Shown one piece after another: positions 41,730 through 53,800 of a DNA stretch of 64,000 nucleotides. Position 1 is the first letter of the stretch; each line of letters begins with the position of its first letter. The notes under the pieces were generated by a model. The model saw nothing but the letters and a program-made list of their open reading frames with translations, ran no database searches and was not told the origin of the DNA. Position numbers and translations under genes: made by a program. Source of the stretch: Argyresthia goedartella (lineage: Eukaryota; Arthropoda; Insecta; Lepidoptera; Argyresthiidae); contig OX463808.1 in NCBI GenBank assembly GCA_949825045.1, forward strand, positions 27,837,674 through 27,901,673, given 5' to 3'.

Positions 41730-42441
41730 GTCAAAAACTTTGAACGTCAATTTCAGTGCTTTAGAGGCGTTTTCAGCAGGCTGAAAAGTCATTTCAGGCC
41801 GTTTCAGAAGTTACTCTATCACATATCTAAAGATCGATTTTTCACCCAAGTTGCCGTCGTTTTCAGGCGCCTGAAACATGTTTTCAGTCCGTTTCAGGGC
41901 ACCCTCTATCAGATGACGCCATAACCTGAAAACCCGTTTTCAGGCGTTTTCAGGACCCCTTATGGGCCTCTGAAGTACAAATCGTTATATGGCGAAATAT
42001 CCGGTAGGAGTGACAGAGATAGCACTACTAGAAAGAGATAGCTATACTCAGAACATTCGAGAAGTGTGTGACAGAGATAGAACTACTAGAAAGAGATAGC
42101 GATACTCGGAACATTCGAGAAGGGAGTGACAGAGAGAGTGCACCATTAGAGAGAGACATATGTGGTCTCGAATGTTCTCGGCCCGCACGCTGGTCCTTAC
42201 TAGAATATTCGCGATATGTGTGGACAATGTGTCCAGAGCGGCTCCGCGGGATATAAAAGGCGCCGACGGCCGGCACGAGTTAGTTACATTTTAACTGCGA
42301 TCGAGTGCTAGTACAAGGATAATCGGAGAGAAAGACTCTTCGTGTGAATAGTGAGTGCGTAATTTGGGTAATAAAATGAGTGTTTTATTTAGTGGATTAA
42401 TTCGTGCTTTTCTATCAAATACGAACCCCACGCTCGTAACA
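41711..42441 (+). repeat. Gypsy 3' LTR (731 bp, intact)
   Basis: Begins TGTTACG, ends CGTAACA. Contains a TTTCAG-motif region with a 16-bp palindrome TTTCAGGCGCCTGAAA at 41861-41876, two perfect heat-shock elements at 42051-42063 and 42109-42121, partial ones at 42170-42177 and 42203-42210, and a TATA box at 42252-42259. It provides the reference for the broken 5' LTR. Confidence 0.9.
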
Positions 42442-42743
42442 ATATGCTAAAATAAAGAATTTTATTTTCTGAATTAATCAAACTTAAATGAAACTAAAGT
42501 CAATTGTGGTATACATGTAATTTATAACATTCAATACCTTCATATTAAAAATAAATCTCATATGTGCACAACATTAAAAAAGTGCTTTTAAATTATATAT
42601 TTTTTCAAACATGCCTACTAATTTTGAATAAGAGTAGTAAGTTGTGGTTAAAAGTAAACAAAATATTCAAATAAATTATAGTATAACTTTCAAAACAGAT
42701 TATATAGTAATCATTATAAAAATAGATAGTATTTTCTTCTTTT

Positions 42744-42814
42744 TTCATTATTCTCCTGACAGCTTCATTATACTCCAGGCGATTTTCATTGCCCTCCACC
42801 CCTTCATTACTCTC
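42744..42814. repeat. Right subterminal array of the DNA transposon
   Basis: TTCATT followed by four variable bases and CTCC occurs at 42744, 42764 and 42785, and in shortened form at 42803, a spacing of 18-21 bp. This is the inverse complement of the motif repeated at 32691 and 32711. Confidence 0.65.
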
Positions 42815-43333
42815 TTTACCTTTACTCCAAAACTACAAGGCTTACTATGGTGCCTTCATGAAAATATTGTCTAATGTAAGTTTGACTACACTTTTGTGTA
42901 CAAATAATAACAAAAACACCAAAAAACTAATAATATTAGCTTTTCGTAAAATTTTAACGACTCACGATATTATACCACTAATTCCCTAAATAACTACTCA
43001 CTTATTAAATTTCAATTCAATACTTACAACATTGATTTACCAAGTGTTGTTCACATTACAAGTCTATAGCGAACGAACTATTCACAGCAATCACTTCCAC
43101 AACAAAAGTTGAATCACAACAAACAAAACATTAAACCGAACTGACTCTGGTATCATATGCATAGGTAGGTATACCTAGATAGTGCTAGGCGAAACGTCCT
43201 ACCACTCGCTTGCGCATTTACCTGAGTAACTGGGATAGAAGATTTAGAAATACACGCGATGGAAGTGACAGTTTTTCGCGTGGACCACAAAATCGTGTGC
43301 GCCTACACATGACGTAAATATGTCGTCGTCAGA

Positions 43334-43685
43334 TTGTCAAAACCGTTACTTTATAATCTAACGTTTTTTTTCTCTAATTAGTTTACAAACTATCGATAAA
43401 ATGTACCATACTGCTTATGATATGACGCGTTAGTTTATAATAAAACCTATGAATTGCGAACTGGTTTAAACTTTAATTTCAAAGGAAATACCAGTGCAAA
43501 CACTGCGGTAGCTTAGGTTAAGACGAGAGGTGGCGAGCGCAGCGAAACCCCCGAATAATCTTCGTGTTAGGTTGACATGTAAGATCAAAATCAACGTAAA
43601 TTCTAAATCCTGTGCCGGTCTAGTTTATAATTTGTCGATAGTTTACAAACTAACGCGTTAGTTTATAAACTAACGGTTTTGTCAA
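43334..43685. mobile_element. Inverted-repeat element (MITE), 352 bp
   Basis: The left end TTGTCAAAACCGTTACTTTA and the complement of the right end TTGACAAAACCGTTAGTTTA match with two differences, and similarity continues inward for about 60 bp through AGTTTACAAACTATCGA. The right arm contains the perfect palindrome GTTAGTTTATAAACTAAC. The interior has no coding frame. No target duplication is obvious. Confidence 0.7.
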
Positions 43686-43689
43686 TGTT

Positions 43690-44897
43690 ACGATGACATA
43701 TACATCAAGATTAGTTTTTATTTGACGAAAAATATTTAAATGTTTTATATTGACCTAAAAATAACGTAAGATTTTGAGTCATATAACATGGAGGTAACAC
43801 GAGGGGCTCAAAAGTAACGTTATAATTACAAATTTATCATTCTGGCAACACTGCTGTATACATTTTTTGTTTTGATAAGTTCACAGACAGAACAGACGGT
43901 GACCGAGCCCACAGACACCGAGCCGCGCGCGATGGTTTGTTAGATCTCCCTCCCAGAATCAATGTTGATTGGAAGGAAAATTTACGGTTACTAGTAGTAA
44001 CTTACTACCTACTTAAGTCAGCGAGAAGAACACGGAGATTGCATGTCATGGCTCACAATAAAATTTAAACGATCATTGTTAAAATCAATCAAGGGGTTAT
44101 TTTTTAGTCCGTACACACACGAGCATGCCCGCTCAATGTTTAGGGCACAGAGTTTGCATGGGGATTGGGGATTGCAGGGCAGGGGTACACCACTATTAAA
44201 AAAAAGTAGAGAATTATTTATTTTTGGATATTCGTGCGTGAGTCGGATGTAATTTTACGCTGTAACCCTGTTTAAAATGTAAAACGATTTGATGTATTCT
44301 AAAATGTAAAGAGAATGTGTTTAGAAAACGATCCACGTGCATTTATTGTGTAAATAAATAAGTGTTCCTGGAGTTTAGAGCGAATAGCCTTTCGTCGGGC
44401 TGTGACACCATCTTCCTGTGAGTAAGTTTCCTGTTATTTCCGAAATAAATTCCTATGTTCCCTAGGCATAAAGTAGCCTATATTTTACCAGAGCTCCTTC
44501 AATTAAATCTCTAGAATCTAGTTGTTGTCATTATGGCTCGGAACTTTTAAAATACTGTCAGAAATAAGACATTAATAGAACCACAGAGCACATTTTACCT
44601 TGAAATCGTAGGGAAAGCTTGGTTGATACGTAATTCTGGAGCCGACCATTAATATAGTTAAGTATAGACAAGCCATAGCTAACAAGCTCAAACTTTGTGA
44701 AATATGTCTATGTACCCTTCCAGTACCTTATGTGCTTTTCAATTTAAATGGAACAGTACAAGGTACAACCACAGTTAGGTACTCATTTCCTACTTAGATA
44801 AGCTTTCGGGCGGGGTACGGCAAACACAAAGCGAACTGTATGTACCTTGTATGTTGTTCCCAGAATCCTAAACATGCTTTTTAAATACCTTCCATAG
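43690..44897 (+). other. Upstream region of the PIX-type gene
   Basis: No coding sequence is seen. A moderately GC-rich stretch at about 43880-43960 and a donor-like CCTGTGAGTAAG near 44416 could mark an untranslated first exon and intron 1, ending at the acceptor CCATAG just before the ATG exon at 44898. This is inference; transcript data would settle it. Confidence 0.35.
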
Positions 44898-47800
44898 GAA
44901 TATGACGACTGAAAATTGCTTGGTCAAAGCCATATACTCATTCAAGGGCAAAAATAATGATGAGCTATGCTTCAAGAAAGGAGATATCATCACTGTTACA
45001 CAAATAGAAGAGGGTGGCTGGTGGGAGGGGACCTTAGGAGAGACCACAGGATGGTTTCCCAGCAATTATGTGTCAGAACATAAAGGTGAGATATTTGGTA
45101 TACAATAATTAAATATGTTAACATACTTTATTACACGAAAACAGTTAAAACAAAAAAATAAAGGAAAAACATAATGCAAAATCACATATGTCCAACAAGA
45201 GATTTCTTCCAGAAAACCTAGAAAGGAGAAGAAAAAAGAAACAACAGGTAGACCTATGTGCACAACATTAAATATGTTAATAAGAATAATAAACTACAAT
45301 ATCTACATAATACTAATAATAATAATAATATATAAATATGTAACCTAGACATAAATAGATACAAATACATATTAATACTTAGCATGGAGGAGAAAGATAT
45401 GGGTCAATTTAATAAGTGTACTTTCAAATGATTTTTTTGTATTTTTTTACAACTCATACAGAATTAAACCTGATTCCAGTTATTTTTAACTCAAACCTTT
45501 ATGATTGACAGATTCTACAGGATCAGTAACAACATCACCAATTCGGGCTCCATCAGAGATACAAGCATTCAGAAATGTTGTCCTCAAAGACATTATTGAC
45601 TCTGAAAAGGCGCATGTGGCTGAAATGCAGGGACTTGTCACCAACTTCCTACAGCCGTTGGAAAAGAGTGATATGTGAGTATCACAATCCTCAAATATTA
45701 CATAGAATTTATAATTTTGCCAGACACCTGTGTAGATGTTTGTTTTTGCAAATATAAACCTAGCCATGCTAACCAGTCTATGCAATATCTAGCTACTCTA
45801 GAACATTAAATTGATAATAAATACATTAAATAATAAATGTGACCTACTGGCAGTTTCTAATTTCAGAGATTAATCACTGTTTTGGGGAATGGCGCTAAAA
45901 TGTAATTGTAATTTTTGTTGCTTGTCCTCAGACTTTTGTTGTATCTCTAACTTTTGTTGTGATACATTGTGGTCATAATGATAAAATAATCAGTATAACA
46001 ATTTTTTATTGAAAGTTATACCTATAAGCTGTTTGATATGTTTTCATATATTTTTTAAACCTTTCAATATTTCTTCGTTCATAACTATGGGGGGCTATTC
46101 TTTTTGAAATGGATAGGTTATCAGTTTGTAGCCTTATTATGTAACTCTGTCAACTAGGACTCACCTTACATACTCTGACTTACCAACCAGAATATCGCTT
46201 AAATAAAGAAAGTCACTATAAATGACAGCTATCAAAAAGTCGCAATAAATGTCAGCTCCTGTCCAATGTTAGTGCTGTGATTGACAAATTTTTCGAAAGC
46301 TATTGAAATTTCTAGATTGCAGATGATAAGGCTACAGATTACCGGGGTATGCACAACTCCATACCGACCATAAGGTACCTTCACCTGTTACATTAAAATT
46401 CATTCCACAGTGCATGTTTGTAATGGAAATATGTTTCCAGGCTTACAAGAGACGAATTCAGGCAGCTGACAGGAAACATCAATGAAGTGCTTCAAACGCA
46501 TGAACAGTTTCTATCTCTACTCGAGGATTGTGCTACAAAGACTGGTCCAGATCAGCGCGTTGGAGGGCTCTTCCTGCAATGGGCACCGCAAATAAAGAAT
46601 GTGCACCAGAAATATTGCGCCGGTCATCCCAAAGCAGTTTGCATTCTCGATAAGTACAAGTAAGTAATATGAATACATATAATGATGAATGGGTGAATTC
46701 AATATGTGAACACCATGACTCTCTCCTATATCAGATTATCGAGAGAGAACTGTAAAATATGCACTAAATGTCGCCAAAAACTTTGCCACAAGTTGTTGGT
46801 GGTACTTTTTACACCATTGCTTGCAGTGGTGGCCACCGGGTGGTCCGTTTGTGCCGAGTCTAAAAGACTGCCCGATTTTTGCTCTAGATTCTGCCCCTGA
46901 GATGAAGTCACTGTATGGAGCCATTCTTAGAAGTCCCATTTGACATTTGTCAACAGTGGGGACTAAGGCTAGCGTCAGTCTCCTTCTCCTTGTTCCGCTT
47001 AGAAAAGGAAGGATGACAGATAGCAAATACTACTTCTAAGAATGGCTCCAACTGTAGCAATCAACTAAAATCTATATAAATACGAAAATTAAATAATCTT
47101 TCAATTTCAACAGAGAGGATCTAAACTCGTGGATGGAGAACGCCGGCGCGGTGTGTCCTGGGGTGCTAGTCCTGACAGCCGGGCTGTCCAAGCCATTCCG
47201 GCGTCTCGGCAAGTACCCAGCCATGCTGCAAGAGCTGGCCAGACATGTCCACGAAGCGCACCCGGACAGGGGCGACACGCACCGCGCCTCCGTCGTCTAT
47301 AAGGACTTGCATGTGAGTGGCATGTAGGCAGATGGTTCTTTATTCATTCAATTCTCCATTGGGGGGGGCTTGAGTGAGGGTCCTGTTTCAAGTACTTCTA
47401 CACGGGTCTTAGAAGTCTTGGTTCCCACTGCACAAGGTATCCTATTGTTTATAATGTATATATATCCTAGTAGGATCGACAAATTCTGTTTTTTATTCAC
47501 ATAAAATAAATAATTTACGCATGGACTAAGCTTATTGGCAACAGTAAAATTCGGAATTTGGCAGTAGTTAGTAACTCTTCCCCATGATGATTATGAGGTG
47601 GGGCGCCCGCTGAACCACAGGCGGGTGATCGGTCCTCTATCGTGACTATTTCACCCAATTCCCAGTGTTTGGGCACTGGTTACTGTTGGTACAGCAGGCG
47701 TCCCACCTCATAATCATCATCAATCATCATCAATCCACTCTTCACGATAGTAGAAGCTTACTAGGTATTGCGAAGATACGTCACGCCTTTGTTACCAGTA

Positions 47801-50800
47801 GGGTGGTATTCACAGGTACAAGTAACACAGGCGCGATGACATATCGTGGATTTGACCTTGAGCTTGTTTACTATATCTGGTATGATTCTTACTTTTCTGT
47901 TCACTATATTTTTTTCTTTTCCTCGTTATCTTTCTTTTATTATTAGAGTAACAAAAGATTCGTCATCCCGCGCCGCCGAGGTGAACGTTAAACTTTTTAC
48001 TTTACGATCAATTACGGTTTCAACACACCTGTGTAATTTAGCATATGGTTATCCATTGTTATGCAAATGGTATAAGTACCTACCTGAAATATTTTTAGCT
48101 TAAAATCAGCACATCTATCCGTGAGCCACTGAAAGATATTCCTGAAATAGAATAGAAAAGGCCAATGCAAGTAGCTAAGCAAAACTTTGTTAAGGCGTAA
48201 GCAATATTTACGCCATCCACTTTGTATGAAGACCTATTATTAGACGACTTACTTCAAAGTCCAGTCCCCCTTATCGCTCCGTTCCTACAGTAATTCGGGT
48301 ACATCCACTTTGGATGAAGACCTATTAGGCGACTCGTTTCAAATTCTGAATCCACAGAACGGCTGCGCAGCATTACGTCGCCAGAAAGAGCTGGAGCTGC
48401 AAGTGGTGACCGGAGAGGTTCGCGGCTGGCACGGCGGTGAGATGGCGGCACTGGGTGATGTGCTGCACATGGGCAGCGTGGCCGTGGGCCCGAGCCACCT
48501 CGACCGCTACCTGGTGCTGTTCCCGGCAACACTACTGCTACTGTCTGTGAGCAAGCGGGTCTCCGCGTTTGTCTATGAGGTCAGTTTCTTATTCACGACA
48601 GACGGAAGGCGGATGGTGGTATATATTTGGTGTTTGAGATTAGAGGTTGTTTGTTTGTGTGTCCTTTACCATTTTCCTGAAAAACTACTGGACCGATTTC
48701 GATGTAGTTTTTTTGCATTAAACAGCTATAATTTCAAAACTCGTTCTCAGATATGTTTAACTGTTGTAGACCACCAGGGGGCGCTACAGCAGCCAGGATG
48801 GTTGTCACTTGAGGGCTTCTCAGTAACTATTTAGCTATTTTAGATGCGCTTTTTTGCATTATATTAGTTGTAAGGTTTCATTGAGTCGGAGGTGTTTACA
48901 TTTTTAATTTGTTGTCATTTAAGTGTACATCTGTATTCCTCTTGTGTTGTCTGCACACATAGTGTAGCGTGCGTACGCGGCTTTTATGAATGGCTATAGA
49001 GCAGTAAATAACCAAGAGATTGTGCCAAACGTGGCATGTGAGTGCAAACATCTATCCAAACAAACACGCACCAAACTGTATCCAAACTATAACTTCAAAA
49101 ACCTTTAGCTAGTCATTAATATTTTCGTTTACTCTGTTTCGTTTACGTTTATTCTGTCATTTGTTCAAGGGCTCCCTACCGCTGACGGGTATAACGGTAT
49201 GCAAGCTCGACGACACGGAAACAAGGAAGAACGCGTTCGAAATCAGCGGCCCAATGATCGACACGATAGTCGCCGTGTGCCAGACGCGGGCCGAGGCTGA
49301 CAACTGGGTGGGATTGTTGCAGAAACACTCCAACACAAGCAGCCCCACGCACGACGGACAACCACACTCGTTGCCTCAGGTCAGTGGACGGAATGTACTC
49401 AACTTACTTGTTATATGCAGGATCCTCGAGGAATAGCTTCTCCGTTATAAAAGTGGGATATTAGGCTTGGGCATAATATTCCTGCCACTGCCATGTATGT
49501 ACAAGATTATGCTGATAACAGTTTGAAATCCATATTTTTAGAGTAGACCCCATTGTTCACATGATTAAGGTATTTTATGGTGTTGTTTACATAGCTCACG
49601 CGATCCCCGTCAGAGGGAGCGTTGTCTAGCATCAACTCTAGCCGGCGCAGTCTGTACCACGTGACGCTACCACCCTCTAGCTACCCGTCTGCGTCACCGT
49701 ATTATTCTCTGACCAAATACTTCGCGCGACTAGTCAAGAAGAAGGTTATAACGCGGCAGATGCTTCGCAAACTTCTCCACGAAAGGCCCTGGGCGAAAGC
49801 GTTCGAGCTGACGGGCTTGCCGGTCCGCAGGCGACATAAGAATCGCATCAGGCTGAGGATCGAGGATGATGGTACTGTCGGCGAGGAGACTGAGTGCTCC
49901 GACAGCGAAGACAGTGACAGGGAGACGGACACCACTGAGAGCTACACCAGCTCAAACTGTACAGACCCTGACGCCTTCAGTAATGCTAAGATGTCCAGAC
50001 AGAACGCGATGGACAATAACAGTCCAAGGACGATGTCTTCTTGTAGCAGCGCCGCGAGCAACTTTGGTTACGTACGGTATTACAATCAGTCGCACAAGGA
50101 CCTGGACCCAGCCCACGGTCTAGTGCGAGGCGACTGCACCAGGGAACTCTTTGCGACGACACCAACACCCTCGCTTCTCATGGAAGGTGTAGAAGATAAG
50201 TTGATGCAAGAATGCCTCCAAATTGAGAATAAAATTTACCCGTTCGTACAGTACTCGGAAAGCACAGAAGATTCTAGTTTCGAGAAATGTGGGAATAAAG
50301 TTTATATGGCCTGCGAGGATCTAGTTAACATCGACCAGGACACGGAAAATTGCAATCTAGAGGGCTCTGAATCCGATTTTTTGACCACAAGACGCAGTTT
50401 CCCAAGCTTTGGCTCCAAAAGTGAAGTTGTTCCACCTAAACCTTGGAAATCTACTGAAGAGGACTGCTCTTATTATGATGACGATGATGGTGACGAGGTA
50501 CCAAGTGACGTCCTGAAAAGTCTTAACCCACCCTCATCACCACCTCCAGGATTTCCCCAACATCGTGATACCAATTCTATTATCATCGATCCGCCTCCCA
50601 TGTTCAGAAACCAAGATGACGAGTTAAAAATCATCAATGTGAAACTCAATCCAAATATACCCTTCCGCAAACATTCTCTGAATTCTGACAAAAGGATTAG
50701 ACGCTCTGTTTCCAAATCGATGGTTGAGTCAGAAAGCTTCAGTAAAATCGATGATCAAAGAATGAGCACTCAATCAGAAAATCAGAAGGTACAAGACAAA

Positions 50801-53800
50801 TGCGAGTGTTGCAATAGATCAACTTGCCACAGCCCAAGATCATCGGACTCTGGTGTAGTGGGAAGTTGCAACCTGGCCTCTCCAGAGCTTAATATGCATG
50901 AACAAAATATAATGGGTGCCGGCAATGATTCTGATAGTCCAGATACTAACGTAAGCAATTTCAAAAAGTCCATCAACAAGTTGTCTCAAAGAGTTTATGA
51001 CATCGATCGTCGCTATGAGCTCACATTGTCTGAGATTGAAGCCGCAACGTACGAGGACCAATGTCGATGCACGTCACCTTTCGGGTCCACCGCCAGGACC
51101 TCCTGCGAGACAAGTGTGACGTCAGAAAACATTTGTCTTGATGTTGATGTCGATATGTCGAACACCGTAACATCCACCTTCGCCGCCGGACCTCCGGTGA
51201 CCTCGCCCCAGATCAAAAGAACTTCCATCAGGCGGAATGTAGAGCAGTACTTACCGGAGTTACGAACAAAGCCTGAACCTCCCCCGCGTATTTACCGGCC
51301 TCCGAGCACTCGTATCGAGAATCCAAAGAACGTGCGGAAACCGACTCCGCACCAGTGGAGCACGCTGGACATTACCGAACGCAGCAAGCCGAGCCTTCAC
51401 TACCACATGCGAATATTCAGAGACAAGCCTCAAACTGATGTAAACGGAAGACAGTCCCGGATGGGTAAACCGCGTAATGCAGATAAAATTGGAATCGAAG
51501 AACGGAAAGCGAGATCTCGCAGCGAAGACTATTCTAAATTGCAGAAGGGTTTGTCTACAGGCCAATCGGGCTTCGTGGTGTATCGTTCCGATCTATACGC
51601 GCACTGGTGGATGAAAGCCAAGTTACCTATTACCGTGGTCACCGACTCAGGCAAGGATCATTATTTTAAAGAGATACTGTTTTGTGGATCACATGTTTGA
51701 ATACCTAAATAATATTGCCTTGATTTGATAACCACACAATTAATACTATCATTAGAGTTACCCCAGAATTGCAGTGCTTTACTTGATCATCCTTGCCTGT
51801 GTTTATTCATTTTACTAACATTGTCGAACTCTTGTTTCATTACCAATAGATATATCGTTACGAATAACACACAACTAAGCGTAGTGCATGGTATGGTATA
51901 GGCTTGCATTGTCTTGTCACCCATTACCTTCCCAAAGTTGCACGGAATCCAGCGGAACTGAGTGGTTTTCCCTTGCTGTTGTACAAAAACGTCGACCTGG
52001 ATCCAAATCAAGCGATTATGAAATTATGTCTGAAGATATGTGACGTAAAAGTGTGAAAACGAAATGTGGATTGACAATGATATGAAATTGTTAACTTTTG
52101 GAGCTGGGTCAACATTCTGCTTATAATATAGGATTCGTTACATAGTGTGTGAACTTTTTCGTGATCTAATATTTCGAACAATAAATACTATAAGTACAAT
52201 CCAGTTCTAGGAACTACTTCAAATGTGAAGGTATAAATGTGAAATCATAAATATTTTCACTAGGACCGTTCCCCAAATTCCCCTCTTATTTACGTCCAGG
52301 AATCCAGCAGCGTTGTGGCGATTGTTGAAACGGTGCGCTTAATTTGGCAACCCATTACCTATAAAAGAGGGCAGACGTAAACATTTTTTATTTGTCTAAC
52401 CATTGTGGCGTTCTCTCAACAGATGGCCATGAGCGACAGTAATAATTCCGACATGTCCTCGGGCCTGACGAATCACAAAAGATCACATTCCTTCAACAAC
52501 CATCAAAGCTACACACAGCACACTCAGACTCAGAAACATAAACAGAACAACCAATCTGCCCGCTGGCTGTTGAACTCTTGCGACTCGCTGGACCACTCGA
52601 CGCCCAATGCAAACAAGACGTCTATTGGAAAGAAATACTCCTCCGTGGACTTCATAGATATAGGGAGCACAAATTTTACTAGTAATAAAGGTGAGTTACG
52701 AATGCTGGTATTTGCATAGGAAAATTGATATGTTATGATGTTGTTCCGGCTGGCTAGGCTAAGCATCCCGTTGAATGATGATGATGATGATGATGATGAT
52801 GACAAAGTTGACTGGAAGATATGAATAAATATTCTGTGTCATTGGGGGTTTCTCGTCAGATTACCGCGACTATTTTCAACCGGCAACCTTGCCTAATCCA
52901 TATTGATTAATCTAGCATTGATATAAATAGACCCGTCCCACTTATTGTTGATGGCGGCGTCTACCTATTCCTAATGCAATAAACACCACGGCTTTTGGAT
53001 GGTTAATATGACGTCGGTGTTTTTGGACGCGGGGCGCCACATTGACAGCGAGACATGTAAAACCCATGTGCGTGATGAAACCCGCATGACACTGAAGAGG
53101 CCGTAAGTGCGATCTCAGTGTCTTGCGTATTCGTCATGCGGGACTCGGAGCGCCATTCTGACAACACTTGCATGCGGGGTCAATCCCATATTAAAACACA
53201 AGTGCGTGATGAAACCCGTTTGTCACTAAAATGCCGTAAGTGCGGTTACACCGTGTCGTACGTATTTCTCATGCGGGACGCGGGGCGCCAGTCCGACAGC
53301 ATCCGCGTGCAGGTCTATTCTATAGTAAATCCCGCGTGCGTGATAAAACGCAAAGAGGCCTAAATGTAAAATGTCCCCGCGCAGCCTGGAGTGTAACATG
53401 TCTCCGGCCCGCGCCTCCGCTCCGGCCGCAATCGTTCGCGGTGGGCTCGGACGAGAGCATTGGCCCCACGCACCCGTACGCGCCGCACCAGCGCAAGACC
53501 AACTCGTACGAGGAAGACGCGCTAATCCTGAAGGTTATCGAGGCGTACTGCACGTCGGCGCGGTGCAGGCACGCTGTCAGTTCTGGTGAGTCGCGGTTTA
53601 TTACTATGGTATTTTCGGGCTAACGTTGCAACAGCGGTCATCGACTCCTGTCTGCCCCTGTACGCTCATGATTGACATTGATTGACAATGTTAGCATTAC
53701 TTACGTGGAACGTTCGAAATTGTCGTTTAGCGAATCATGGTAGCGGTCACGGACCGTTTTACCATACCATCGTTACCATGTATGCTTCGGTTCGCAGTAG

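Larger units (their letters stand above)
34437..42441 (+). mobile_element. Ty3/Gypsy LTR retrotransposon with nested insertions
   Basis: The order is 5' LTR, primer-binding site, gag, protease, reverse transcriptase, RNase H, integrase, polypurine tract, 3' LTR, so it is Gypsy-type with integrase last and no env. The 5' LTR is split by two LINE fragments. By eye the two LTRs differ at about 11 of about 725 aligned bases, yet the coding region has at least four in-frame stops and three frameshifts. Confidence 0.9.
32647..42815 (+). mobile_element. Unclassified DNA transposon, interrupted by a Gypsy element
   Basis: Inverted arrays of a motif repeated about every 20 bp flank a region holding a broken transposase-like gene (33,030-34,330). 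A complete Gypsy element with ATAT duplications sits inside (34,437-42,441). Without the Gypsy element the transposon would be about 2.2 kb. Outermost terminal repeats were not resolved. The assignment as one element is inference from the matching arrays and the gene between them. Confidence 0.55.
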
